Positions 43,820 through 52,110 of a DNA stretch of 64,000 bases are shown piece after piece. A model generated the notes under the pieces. The model did no database searches, was not told the origin of the DNA, and was given only the letters and a program-made list of their open reading frames with translations. Position 1 is the stretch's first letter. The number at the start of each line of letters is the position of its first letter. The DNA is taken from contig CAJYUW010000043.1 of the NCBI GenBank assembly GCA_913778205.1, positions 1-64,000 on the forward strand. The letters run 5' to 3'. Source of the DNA: an uncultured Curtobacterium sp. GTDB lineage: Bacteria > Actinomycetota > Actinomycetes > Actinomycetales > Microbacteriaceae. Position numbers and translations under genes: made by a program.

Positions 43820-45064
43820 CTACGCCGTGGCGTGCTCGCGCGCGGCGCGGTCCGCGGCGACGAGACGCTTGGCCTCGCGGACACGCTTGCGGGCCTTCTC
43901 GACCGGCACCTCGACCGCGTAGGCAGCACCAACTGCCACGAGGAGCGCGGCCCCGATCAGCCAGACCTTGCCCCACGCACCGATCGCGAACGTCCCGAGC
44001 AGGGCGATCACGAGCGGGTGCCAGAGGTACGCCGAGTACGACACCCGACGTCCGAACCAGGACATCGGCGTCCACGAGAGCGCTGCCGACACCGGGGTGC
44101 GGACGGAGACGAGCCCGCCGATCAGCACGGCCGACACGAGACCGGTGACGGGGAGCACCACGCCGAACGTCGCGGCGTGCTGCGTCCAGTCGCCGTCGAT
44201 CCAGAGCAGGACGCCGACGAGTGCGGCCAGGCCGATCCAGCTCGCCAGGTGTCCGGCGATGCCCGCGGCGACCCGTCGGACGCGCTCGTCGTCGAGCATC
44301 AGCGCGAGGAGGCACCCGGTCGCGAGCGGGACCACGCCGAGCACCGGGGAGAAGTACACGTCGGGCGTCGACCCGCCGTTGGGCTTCGTGTAGCTGAGCC
44401 AGGACGCGACCGAGGCGCCGACGATCACGACGCCGAGGCCCGCCATGAGCCACCGCCGTCGCGACCGGATCGCGAAGAGGAGCACGAGCACCGGCGGCCA
44501 GACGAGGTAGAACTGCTCCTCCATCGACAGGCTCCACGTGTGCGCGAACACGCCCTGCGTGGTGTCCCAGAACGAGCGGAAGAGGTTGCCGGTGTAGCTC
44601 AGGGCGATGAACGCGGCCTCGCCGGGGGAGAACGTCGCACCCTTGTAGTCGCCGACCCAGTTCCAGAGCGCGAGACCGACGAGGACGAAGGCGATGAGTG
44701 CCGGGTAGAGCCGGAGGACGCGCTTGCCCCAGAACGCCCCGAGCCGGATCCGACCGGTCTTGCGGTGCTCGCCGAGCAGCAGCGTGGTGATCAGGAAGCC
44801 GGACAGGACGAAGAACACCGTGACGCCGATGAACCCGCCGTCGAAGTGCGGGACGTGCAGGTGGTAGAGGATCACGGCGAGGATCGCGATCGTCCGCAGC
44901 CCGTCCAGTGCGGGTGCCCGGTGCGTGAGCGGCGGCGGGGGAGTCGTACGCCCGCTGCCGCTCGTTCCGGCGCGCGCGGCTCGGTCGGCGCGCGTGCTGC
45001 CGTCGGTGTCGGCCGGTGCGGAGGTGCTGCGGGTCCGCTCCGGCGAGATCGTGGTGGTCGCCAC
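43820..45064 (-). CDS. OafA/YrhL-type membrane acyltransferase
   Basis: 414-aa acyltransferase-3 family protein with about ten transmembrane helices that O-acetylates a cell-surface glycan. The start of the catalytic domain reads LDGLRTIAILAVILYHLH with the active-site His, followed by VFFVLSGFLITTLLL, the FWGKRVLRLYPAL motif and TWSLSMEEQFYLVWP. A Ser/Thr/Arg-rich cytosolic tail of about 45 residues precedes helix 1. The GTG at 45064 has AGGAGG five nt upstream. No SGNH domain is attached. Confidence 0.92.
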   Translation of the reverse strand: MATTTISPERTRSTSAPADTDGSTRADRAARAGTSGSGRTTPPPPLTHRAPALDGLRTIAILAVILYHLHVPHFDGGFIGVTVFFVLSGFLITTLLLGEHRKTGRIRLGAFWGKRVLRLYPALIAFVLVGLALWNWVGDYKGATFSPGEAAFIALSYTGNLFRSFWDTTQGVFAHTWSLSMEEQFYLVWPPVLVLLFAIRSRRRWLMAGLGVVIVGASVASWLSYTKPNGGSTPDVYFSPVLGVVPLATGCLLALMLDDERVRRVAAGIAGHLASWIGLAALVGVLLWIDGDWTQHAATFGVVLPVTGLVSAVLIGGLVSVRTPVSAALSWTPMSWFGRRVSYSAYLWHPLVIALLGTFAIGAWGKVWLIGAALLVAVGAAYAVEVPVEKARKRVREAKRLVAADRAAREHATA

Positions 45065-45385
45065 GTCGCCTCCTGCGAGATCGTTCTGCTGCGCGATCCG
45101 TCGGGCGGACCGTGACCTGATCGTTACAGGATGCCCGGTCCAGGTAAGAGGAGGCTCAACGAACGGGGTGCACGTGTCCCGTCCGGGCGTCGAGTCGCTC
45201 GGTGCGAGGTCCTCCAGGAACCGTCGTTCGCCCGGTGCGATCCCCTGCTGGGACGTCGGCTGGACGACCGTCGCGGCGGTCTCCGCGGCGATCGTGGCTG
45301 CCGGTTCCGCGACGACGCGGCCGCCGAATCCGCGACGGCGCGGCCGCGCAGGAGGGTACCCAGGCGGATCCTCAGGGTCTCGAGC
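45065..45385. other. Upstream region of the acyltransferase gene, no gene seen
   Basis: 321 nt before the tandem repeat array. On the minus strand a weak TTACCT/TAACGA pair near 45149-45128 could be the acyltransferase promoter. Open frames are present on both strands because of base composition but have no plausible start or homology. Confidence 0.4.
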
Positions 45386-45818
45386 TGTCGTGCGACGACG
45401 GTCGCGTCGTTGGTTGCGTTCGCCGGTTGTGCGTCGGTGGGAGGAGCGACAGTGCCGCCGTCGTTGTCGTGCGACAGCGGTCGTGTCGCTGGTTGCGTGC
45501 GCCGGTGGTGCGTCTGTGCGAGGAATGGTTGCGTGCGCCGGTTGTGGTCGGCGCGAGGGGCGACAGCGCCGTTGTCGTGCGACGACGGTCGTGTCGTTGG
45601 TTGCGTTCGCCGGTTGTGTGTCTGCGCGAGGAGCGACGCCGTCGTTGTCGTGCGACAGCGGTCGCGTCGTTGGGTGCGTTCGCCGGTTGTGCGTCTGTGC
45701 GAGGAGCGACGCCGTCGTTGTCGTGCGACGACGGTCGCGTCGTTGGTTGCGTTCGCCGGTTGTGCGTCGGTGCGAGGAGCGACAGCGCCGTTGTCGTGCG
45801 ACAGCGGCCGCGTCGTTC
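45386..45818. repeat. 73-bp tandem repeat array
   Basis: Five full units and one partial, each starting TGTCGTGCGAC: 45386-45464 (79 nt), 45465-45572 (108 nt, with an internal partial duplication), 45573-45645, 45646-45718, 45719-45791 (73 nt each), and a remnant to 45818. Core words are GTTGGTTGCGTTCGCCGG and GAGGAGCGAC. Units alternate between GACGACGG and GACAGCGG after the first 8 bases, giving a 146-bp higher-order period. Because 73 is not a multiple of three, it is not a protein repeat in one frame. It occupies the gap between ndh and the acyltransferase gene. Confidence 0.9.
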
Positions 45819-45868
45819 CGCAGCGGCGGCCCGGCCTCACAGCCCCCGGCGTCCCGGCGGCCCCCCCC

Positions 45869-45886
45869 GGCGGCCTCACGGCCGCC
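45869..45886 (-). terminator. Hairpin after ndh
   Basis: GGCGGCC-TCAC-GGCCGCC, a 7-bp perfect G/C stem 32 nt downstream of the ndh stop, in a very C-rich stretch. Confidence 0.55.
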
Positions 45887-45917
45887 CAGCCCCGCGGCCG
45901 CCCGCACCGCCCCTGCG

Positions 45918-47216
45918 CTACTCGGCCTTCTGCATCTGCCACGGCTCGGGCTCGCGGTCGCCGTTCGGCCGTACGGGCCGGACGTCGCCGACGATCGGGA
46001 TCGCCCGCTTCCGCATGAACCACAGGTACCGCACGAAGAAGTGCGACAGGGTCGACAGCCGGTTGCCGTTGCCGAGCAGCGAGGCGATGTGCACCGCGAC
46101 CCAGGCCGCCCACGCGACCGGGCCGACCATGGTGATCCCGCCACGGAGCTGCGCGACAGCGGCGTTCGTGCCGATCGTCGCCATCGTGCCCTTGTCGAAG
46201 TACGTGAAGTGCTCGGTCGACTTCCCGTGGAGCAGACGCTTGATCTGCCGCGCCACGTGCCGACCGCCCTGGAGCGCCGGCTGCGCGAGCTGGGCGAGGG
46301 CGTCGTCCTGCGCCGCGATGTCCCCGGCCGAGAACACCCGCTCGACGCCCTTCACGCTGAGGTCGTCGTTCACCTGGATGCGTCCGCCGTGGGTCTGCGG
46401 CATGCCCCAGCCCGAGACCTCCTTGTGCGCCGCGACCCCGGTCGCCCAGATCACCTGCGACGCCGGGATGACCTCGCCCGACTCGGTGACGACCCCGTCC
46501 GGACGCACCTCGGCGACGCCCGTGTTCAGGCGCAGCACGACGCCGCGCTTGCGCAGGACCTTCGCCGCGTACCGACGCAGCCGCGGGGCGAACGGCTTGA
46601 GGAGCTCCCCGCTGCGGTGCACGAGCGTGATCGAGATGTTGCCGCGCTCGATCTCGGGGTAGGCGCCGACGAGCGCCTGGTCGCGGAGCTCGGCGAGCGC
46701 ACCGGCCATCTCGACGCCGGTCGCCCCACCGCCGACGATCACGATCTTGATCTCGTCCGGCCCCTGGTTCGCCGCTGCTTCCTCGAGCCGGGTGAACAGC
46801 TCGTCGCGGATCCGGAGGGCCTGGGAACGGGAGTACATCGAGTAGGCGTACTCGTACGCGCCGGGCGTGCCGAAGTAGCTCGTGTTCACGCCGTTCGCGA
46901 GGATCAGCCAGTCGTAGTGCAGGTGCTCGCCGTCGCTCATCTCCGCGATGCGCTCGTCGGTCCGGATACCGGTGAGGAGCCCGTGCCGGAAGTCCGCGTT
47001 CGACTGCTTCGCCCTTAGGCTGCGGAGGAAGTAGGTCACGTCGCCGGCGTTCAGGCCGCCGGTCGCCACCTGGTACATGAGGGGCTGGAACATGTTGTAG
47101 ACGTGGCGGTCGACGAGCGTGACCCGGACGTCGGCGTCCGCGAGCTCCCGCATGGCCGCGATGCCGGCGAAGCCTCCACCGACGATGACGACGTGTGGGC
47201 GGGTGTCCTGCGGCAT
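45918..47216 (-). CDS. ndh: Type II NADH dehydrogenase (NDH-2)
   Basis: 432-aa FAD enzyme oxidising NADH and reducing menaquinone at the membrane without pumping protons. FAD-binding VVIVGGGFAGIAAMREL at the N-terminus, NADH-binding KIVIVGGGATGVEMAGALAE in the middle, the FAD/quinone-site VFSAGDIAA and AQPALQGGRHVARQI, and a hydrophobic C-terminal region (VAWAAWVAVHIASLL) for membrane attachment. Stand-alone gene; hairpins flank it on both sides. Confidence 0.95.
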   Translation of the reverse strand: MPQDTRPHVVIVGGGFAGIAAMRELADADVRVTLVDRHVYNMFQPLMYQVATGGLNAGDVTYFLRSLRAKQSNADFRHGLLTGIRTDERIAEMSDGEHLHYDWLILANGVNTSYFGTPGAYEYAYSMYSRSQALRIRDELFTRLEEAAANQGPDEIKIVIVGGGATGVEMAGALAELRDQALVGAYPEIERGNISITLVHRSGELLKPFAPRLRRYAAKVLRKRGVVLRLNTGVAEVRPDGVVTESGEVIPASQVIWATGVAAHKEVSGWGMPQTHGGRIQVNDDLSVKGVERVFSAGDIAAQDDALAQLAQPALQGGRHVARQIKRLLHGKSTEHFTYFDKGTMATIGTNAAVAQLRGGITMVGPVAWAAWVAVHIASLLGNGNRLSTLSHFFVRYLWFMRKRAIPIVGDVRPVRPNGDREPEPWQMQKAE

Positions 47217-47286
47217 GTGCTCCCTGGTTTCCTCGGACGGCGGATGGTCGCCTCCGAGGGTACGCGCGCTCAGGCCCCTCCGATGA

Positions 47287-47332
47287 CCGCGGTGTTCACC
47301 GCGGATCCGGCCGGGAGGCGCGGATCGCCTCC
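47287..47332. terminator. Two hairpins between ndh and the RibD-like gene
   Basis: CCGCGGTG-TT-CACCGCGG (47287-47304) and GGAGGCG-CGGAT-CGCCTCC (47314-47332). The second resembles a shortened family A palindrome and ends 2 nt from the stop of the RibD-like gene (minus strand), for which it is the likely terminator. Confidence 0.55.
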
Positions 47333-47333
47333 G

Positions 47334-47882
47334 TCAGGCGTCGCGCCGCGCGTAAGTGTTGAGGACGTTCCCCTTGCTCGTCACCGTGCTGTCGACGAGC
47401 GTCAGGCGCGTGTGCGGGTCGGTCGGCTCGAAGAGCCGCCGTCCGGAGCCGGCCACCACGGGGTGGATCATGAGTTGCAGCTCGTCGAGGAGCCCCGCGA
47501 ACAGCAGGTGCCGGACGACGGAGATGCTCCCCGTGACCGCGATGTCGCCGCCGTCCTGCTGCTTGAGGTCGCGGACGAAGTCGTCGAGGTCGCCGGTGAT
47601 CCTGGTGCTGTTCTCCCACGCCAGGTCATCGCCGAGCGTGGTCGATGCGACGAACTTCGGCATCGGGTTGATCCACCGGCCGAAGGGGTCGTCGGCGTGG
47701 CTGGGCCACCAGTCGGCCCACTCGAGATAGCTGTTCCGGCCGAGCAGGACGGTGTCGGTGCGGGACATGAACGCCGTCATGCCCGCACCGAGCTCCTCGT
47801 CGAAGCTGTCGTGCTGGAACAGGTTGGGCGAGCCGACGACGCCGTCGACCGAGGTGAAGAGCCCTGAGGTGACCTTCCGCAT
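47334..47882 (-). CDS. RibD C-terminal / dihydrofolate reductase-like protein
   Basis: 182-aa protein of the RibD_C family (DHFR fold), stand-alone form. N-terminus RKVTSGLFTSVDGVVGSPN, then DTVLLGRNSYLEWADWWP and DIAVTGSISVVRHLL, the NADPH-binding pattern of the group. It is too short and lacks the deaminase half for riboflavin synthesis, so it is probably a reductase of unknown substrate. The start ATG at 47882 is the family start. Confidence 0.85.
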   Translation of the reverse strand: MRKVTSGLFTSVDGVVGSPNLFQHDSFDEELGAGMTAFMSRTDTVLLGRNSYLEWADWWPSHADDPFGRWINPMPKFVASTTLGDDLAWENSTRITGDLDDFVRDLKQQDGGDIAVTGSISVVRHLLFAGLLDELQLMIHPVVAGSGRRLFEPTDPHTRLTLVDSTVTSKGNVLNTYARRDA

Positions 47883-47908
47883 GCGCGAAGCGTAGTGCCG
47901 CGGACGGG

Positions 47909-48484
47909 TCAGCTGCCAGAGCCGGATCCGGTGCCTGTGCCGCCCTCGGAGCCCGAACCCGTGCCGTCCTGCGTCCCCGTGCCGCCGCCCTGGGTCCCGC
48001 CGGGGAACTGGCCGGTCCCGCCGCCGTACCCGGGGAACCCGTTCGTCCCACGGCCCGGGAACTGCGAGGTGCCCTGTGACTGGCCGCTGATCGCGTGTCC
48101 GACCGCGAAGCCGATGCCGCCACCGGCGAGGAGGGCGCCCACGCCGACGGCCGTGGCGACGACGGGCCAGAACCACGGGGGCCGGGGCTTCGTCGATCGA
48201 GGGGTGCCCGCCTGGCCGTACCAGGGCGTCGGCGTCTGCTGTGCGGTGTTCCACTCCGCCGCGTACGGGTCTGCGGCGGACGGTTCGGCGCCGGGTGCTC
48301 GGGTCGTGGTCGCGGTCGGCGCGGCGTCCCACTCGTTCGGTGCCGCGGCGGGTGCGGCGCCCCAGCCGTCCGGTGCGGCGGCGTGGTGCTGGTCGCCGGA
48401 CGGTGACTGGGAGTGGGGCAGTGACCGGGGATCTCCCGGGGTCGGCGTCGCAGCCGGCGGGATCGTACGTGTGCTGTCGTCCAT
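47909..48484 (-). CDS. Single-helix membrane protein with Gly-rich exterior tail
   Basis: 191-aa protein. A Pro/Ala-rich cytosolic part (about 1-100), one transmembrane helix (FWPVVATAVGVGALLAGGGI) and a Gly/Thr/Ser/Gln-rich tail of about 65 residues with repeated FPG and GGTGTG words. Composition resembles actinobacterial DUF-type wall-proximal proteins, but I do not recognise a family. Start at 48484 by the onset of typical composition; no good ribosome site. It begins 26 nt upstream of the RibD-like gene and may be cotranscribed with it. Confidence 0.6.
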   Translation of the reverse strand: MDDSTRTIPPAATPTPGDPRSLPHSQSPSGDQHHAAAPDGWGAAPAAAPNEWDAAPTATTTRAPGAEPSAADPYAAEWNTAQQTPTPWYGQAGTPRSTKPRPPWFWPVVATAVGVGALLAGGGIGFAVGHAISGQSQGTSQFPGRGTNGFPGYGGGTGQFPGGTQGGGTGTQDGTGSGSEGGTGTGSGSGS

Positions 48485-48636
48485 GTGGACGAGTGCACAC
48501 CGCCCGGCTATGCGTGGCCGATGACGACGCTGACGCGGCACTGTGGACCCGCGCGTAGCGTCGCTGTCGTGCATGCGACGGTCGGGACTGGATCGGTGGA
48601 CGGGCTGCCCGTGCGCCGCCGGGCGTTCCCGGAGTG

Positions 48637-48670
48637 CCGGGCGTACCGGGCGTACCGGACGTACCGGGCA
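48637..48670. repeat. 10-bp tandem repeat before the lipase-like gene
   Basis: GCGTACCGGG-like decamers repeated 3.4 times, ending 36 nt before the ATG at 48706 in the region shared with the divergent Gly-rich protein gene. Confidence 0.7.
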
Positions 48671-48705
48671 CGCTCGGTCGACCGCTCCGACCCGGAGCGC
48701 ATCCG

Positions 48706-49428
48706 ATGAGCGAGCCGACCATCCCGACGACGCGGGCGGGCGCTGCCGGGCGATCCGTGCCTCCCGTCCGGTTGTCCACACGCGCCGTGTGGGCGGCACG
48801 CGACTGGGCGTACGCCGTGCGGTGGCAGGTGCAGAGCCTCGGGCCGACCACGGCCGAGGACTACCTCGACGGCGATCGGCCTCCGGTGGTCGTGGTCCCG
48901 GGGGTCTACGAGACCTGGCACTTCATGCGGCCGCTGATGGACGCACTCCACGACCACGGCCACCCGGTGCACGTCCTGCCCGTCCTCCGACACAACGTCC
49001 GACCCGTGCCGACGTCGGCGGACGAGGTCGTCCGGTACCTCGAGGAGCACGACCTCCGCGACGTCCTGATCGTGGCGCACAGCAAGGGCGGTCTGATCGG
49101 GAAGTACGCGATGACCTCGCTCGACGCCGGGCACCGGATCGACCGGATGGTGGCCGTGTCCACCCCGTTCGGCGGGTCGTCGCTCGCCCGGCTGGCCCCC
49201 GTGCCGCACCTCCGGGCGTTCCGGGCAGCCGATCCGGTGCTGCGGGCGATGGGGCAGGAGCGCGAGGTGAACGCCCGGATCACCTCGGTCTACGGGGTGT
49301 TCGACACCCTCATCCCGGAGGGCAGCGAGCTCGCGGGTGCGACCAACGTGCGCCTGCCGGTGGGCGGGCACTTCCGGATCCTCGCGGACCCGCGCACGCG
49401 CGACGCCGTCCTCGCCGCGACCGACTGA
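48706..49428 (+). CDS. Lipase/esterase-like alpha/beta hydrolase
   Basis: 240-aa alpha/beta hydrolase. Oxyanion region VVVVPGVYETWHFMRP, nucleophile motif VAHSKGGLIGKYAM (GxSxG replaced by AHSKG, Ser retained), acid in VYGVFDTLIP and His in PVGGHFRIL. Arrangement resembles PGAP1-like and class 2 lipases. No signal peptide, so cytosolic. The ATG at 48706 follows GGAGCGC. Substrate unknown. Confidence 0.82.
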   Translation: MSEPTIPTTRAGAAGRSVPPVRLSTRAVWAARDWAYAVRWQVQSLGPTTAEDYLDGDRPPVVVVPGVYETWHFMRPLMDALHDHGHPVHVLPVLRHNVRPVPTSADEVVRYLEEHDLRDVLIVAHSKGGLIGKYAMTSLDAGHRIDRMVAVSTPFGGSSLARLAPVPHLRAFRAADPVLRAMGQEREVNARITSVYGVFDTLIPEGSELAGATNVRLPVGGHFRILADPRTRDAVLAATD

Positions 49429-49510
49429 GGCGCCCGGCCGTCGAGCTCGGCCCGTGCCGGTGTCGGCCTCGGCGGCCCGGGCGGCGGCCCCGTTCCGCAC
49501 GGCCGGCGCG

Positions 49511-50518
49511 TCAGCGGGGTGCGACGCTCGCGCGCTCGACGATCCGGTGCGGCACGACGAACGTCTCGGGCGGCGCGGACCGGTCGTCGATGCGCCGGGC
49601 GAGCAGGCGGAGCGCTGCGCCCGCGAGGGTCCGTCGGTCGAAGGCCACGGTCGTGAGCGCCGGGATGGCGAACGCCGCCGCGGCGATGTCGTCGAACCCC
49701 ATCACGCTGACGTCCTGCGGGACCCGGACCCCGCGTGCCGCGAGCACGTGCAGCACCCCGAACGCGATCGAGTCGGTGAAGGCGAACACCGCGTCCGGCA
49801 ACGGGTTGTGGTCGAGCCAGGCGTCGAACGTGCGGGCGGCGGTCGCGGTCGACCAGTCCGGCAGGGGGACCCGGAGGGCCGGGTCGTCCGGGAGTCCAGC
49901 CTGTTCGAGCGCATCGACGTAACCGCGTTCGCGGAGGTCGCTCGTGGCGGTCACCCATGTCTCGGTCGCGGCTCCGACGACCGCGATCCGACGGTGTCCC
50001 ATCGCGATCAGGGAGGTCGTCGCCTCGGCTGCGGCCGCCCGGGAGTCGACGTGCACCTGGTCGACGTGCTCCGGCTCGACCTCGCCGATCACCACCGTCG
50101 GCGGCAGCCCCTCGGTCGAGGCCAGGACGCTCGCGCTGAGCGACACCGGGTTGAGCACCAGGCCGTCGACGAGGTGTGCGCGGGCCCGGGAGACGAGGTC
50201 GCGCTCCCGCTCGGGGTCGTTGCCGGTCTGGTCGAGCTGCACCACCCAGCCGTGGTCGCGGGCGAGCTCGACGAACCACTCGGTCAGTTCCGCGGCGTAC
50301 GGGTTCCGCATCTCGGGCAGCGTCAGGGCGATCACACCCGACCGGCCGTTCCGCAGCCCGCGCGCCGAGAGGTTCGGCACGTACCCGAGCTCCGCGACCG
50401 CCCGTTCCACGCGCGCGCGGGTCTCCGGACGCACGGGCACACCGCCGTTGACGACGTTGGACACGGTCTTCGGTGACACCCCGGCGAGGGCGGCCACCTC
50501 CCGCACGGTCGCGCGCAT
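49511..50518 (-). CDS. LacI-family regulator
   Basis: 335-aa sugar-responsive repressor: N-terminal HTH and hinge (TVREVAALAGVSPKTVSNVV, ELGYVPNLSARGLR) and a periplasmic-binding-protein-like effector domain (about 60-335). No transport or glycoside-hydrolase gene is adjacent, so the regulon must lie elsewhere. Convergent with the lipase-like gene; a G+C microsatellite precedes its start. Confidence 0.92.
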   Translation of the reverse strand: MRATVREVAALAGVSPKTVSNVVNGGVPVRPETRARVERAVAELGYVPNLSARGLRNGRSGVIALTLPEMRNPYAAELTEWFVELARDHGWVVQLDQTGNDPERERDLVSRARAHLVDGLVLNPVSLSASVLASTEGLPPTVVIGEVEPEHVDQVHVDSRAAAAEATTSLIAMGHRRIAVVGAATETWVTATSDLRERGYVDALEQAGLPDDPALRVPLPDWSTATAARTFDAWLDHNPLPDAVFAFTDSIAFGVLHVLAARGVRVPQDVSVMGFDDIAAAAFAIPALTTVAFDRRTLAGAALRLLARRIDDRSAPPETFVVPHRIVERASVAPR

Positions 50519-50534
50519 CGTCCGAGCGTACCGC

Positions 50535-50628
50535 CGAGCCCAGCCGGGCCGGGCCGGGCCGGGCCGGGCCGAGTCGAGCCGGGCCGGGCCGGGCCGAGCC
50601 GAGCCGGGCCGAGCCGGGCCGGGCCGGC
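50535..50628. repeat. CCGGG/GAGCC pentanucleotide microsatellite
   Basis: About 19 tandem pentamers of GGGCC, with GAGCC and GAGTC variants, occupy nearly all of the gap between the LacI start and the methyltransferase stop. They lie where the lacI promoter should be. Confidence 0.9.
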
Positions 50629-50651
50629 GGGCTGTGCAGCGCCGTGTGCCG

Positions 50652-51389
50652 CTACGTGCACCGCTCGTACCGGTGCACGTGCACCCGGTACGGCACCCGG
50701 ATCGCCGCGCGCCCGGCCGTTTCCGGGTGGGTGTCCAGCAGCCCCTCGACCGCGCGACGCAGCTCGGCCCGCTCGGCGTCCGGCAGCACGATCACGTAAC
50801 TGCGCGACAGGACCATGTCGAGGAACGCTGCCCGGTCCTGTTCGTGCACCCAGTGGTACACGCGGTGCTCCCGGGCACCGAAGGGTCCGTCGAGAGCGGT
50901 CTCGTCGTCGTACGACATCCGCCGGGCCTCGGGGCGCGTGATGACGTCACCGAGTCGCCGGGACCAGTCGTCGGTCTCGTCGCGCACGTTCCACAGCAGT
51001 CCGAGCACACCGCCGGGACGGAGCACCCGCGCGGCCTCCCGCACGCCTGCCTCGCGGTCGACCCAGTGCCACGACTGCGCGAACGTCACCAGGTCCGCGG
51101 AGGCGTCCGGCAGCGGGATCGCCTCGCCCGTGCCGTCGAGTGCGTGGACGTCGGGCAGCAGGGCCGAGAGACGACCGCGCATCGCCGGATCCGGCTCGAC
51201 GGCGACGACCTCGGCACCGCGCCCGAGCAGGGTGCGCGTGAACTTCCCGGTGCCCGCGCCGACGTCGACGAGGCGCCGCGCCGACGGCGGGACCAACAGG
51301 TCGGCCACCGCGGCCGGGTACCCCGGCCGTCCGTGCTCGTAGGCGTCGACGGCGGAGCCGAAGGACCGCGCGGGCTGGTCGGAGGTCAT
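50652..51389 (-). CDS. Class I SAM-dependent methyltransferase
   Basis: 245-aa methyltransferase-11-type protein. SAM-binding motif I is LVDVGAGTGKFTRTLL (about 40-55), the acidic motif II follows in VVAVEPDPAM, and post-I VTFAQSWHWVD and VLRPGGVLGLLW are present. The WHW motif is common in small-molecule O-/C-methyltransferases of this subgroup. Substrate unknown. The ATG at 51389 has AAGGTGG upstream. Confidence 0.9.
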   Translation of the reverse strand: MTSDQPARSFGSAVDAYEHGRPGYPAAVADLLVPPSARRLVDVGAGTGKFTRTLLGRGAEVVAVEPDPAMRGRLSALLPDVHALDGTGEAIPLPDASADLVTFAQSWHWVDREAGVREAARVLRPGGVLGLLWNVRDETDDWSRRLGDVITRPEARRMSYDDETALDGPFGAREHRVYHWVHEQDRAAFLDMVLSRSYVIVLPDAERAELRRAVEGLLDTHPETAGRAAIRVPYRVHVHRYERCT

Positions 51390-51460
51390 GTGCCCACCTT
51401 GGCACCCGCCGGTCCGGCGCACCCCGGTCCGTGGCGGTGCGACGGGTGCGCGGACCCCGA

Positions 51461-51496
51461 CTGGAGGAGCGGTGCGGGCCCGCCCCGTGCCTCCAG
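51461..51496 (-). terminator. Hairpin after the deaminase gene
   Basis: CTGGAGG (51461-51467) pairs with CCTCCAG (51490-51496) and GGTGCGGG/CCCGCCCC-like bases extend the stem. It lies 27 nt after the deaminase stop and could be a diverged family A element. Confidence 0.5.
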
Positions 51497-51522
51497 GCCG
51501 GCACCGGGTCGCGTACGGACCG

Positions 51523-52014
51523 TCAGTCCGCGTGCCGGGCGCTCCACGCGCGGAACGGCGCGGTCGGGTCGTCGACCCGACCCTGCTCGGTGGGCAGGGC
51601 GCGTTCGTCGGCCGGCTTCGTGTACTCGTCGTAGAACGTGCCGAGGGTCATCAGGCGGTTGCCGTCCTCGTAGTGCTCGCCCTCCTGCTCGCGCGTCGCG
51701 GCGTAGACGACGCGGTCGGGCTGCGCGTAGTAGAGCGCGCCGAGGCACATCGGGCAGGGGTAGGCCGTCACGAACACCTCGTACCCGCCCAGGTCCGTGA
51801 TGCCCTGCTCCGCGGCTGCCCGGATCGCCCGGATCTCGGCGTGCGCGGTCGGGTCGCCGGTCTGGGCGACGTGGTTCACGGCCTCGACGACGACCTCGCC
51901 GTCGCGGACGATGAGGCAGGCGAACGGCTTGCCCCCGTCGGCGACGTTGTCGAGGGCGCGGGAGACCGCAAGCGCGGTGAAGTCGGTCGGTGCAGTCGGT
52001 TCGTCGTGGTGCAT
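51523..52014 (-). CDS. Nucleoside/guanine deaminase-like protein
   Basis: 163-aa zinc-dependent deaminase of the CMP/dCMP deaminase superfamily. Zinc ligands and proton shuttle are in TAHAEIRAIRAA and TAYPCPMCLGAL (HAE and PCxxC). The C-terminal TLGTFYDEYTKPADERALP part is typical of guanine-deaminase-like and tRNA-unrelated nucleoside deaminases. Probable role in purine or pyrimidine salvage. Divergent from the DUF2461 gene. Confidence 0.88.
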   Translation of the reverse strand: MHHDEPTAPTDFTALAVSRALDNVADGGKPFACLIVRDGEVVVEAVNHVAQTGDPTAHAEIRAIRAAAEQGITDLGGYEVFVTAYPCPMCLGALYYAQPDRVVYAATREQEGEHYEDGNRLMTLGTFYDEYTKPADERALPTEQGRVDDPTAPFRAWSARHAD

Positions 52015-52110
52015 CGGCCCACCGTCCTCCCGGCGGCTGCTCGAGCGGTGGGCACCGTCGTACCCCGGGTCGCCGGGGTGGACGCAGCCGACGGAGGTTC
52101 ACTGGCGGGC

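Noticed and set aside
45386..45818. CRISPR array
   Set aside because: The units are directly adjacent with no unique spacers, are 73 nt long, and no cas gene is near.
45124..46144. Repeat-containing protein encoded across the 73-bp array
   Set aside because: The open frames on both strands are a by-product of base composition; the unit length is not a multiple of three, so successive units are read in different frames, and no start with ribosome site or family match is seen.
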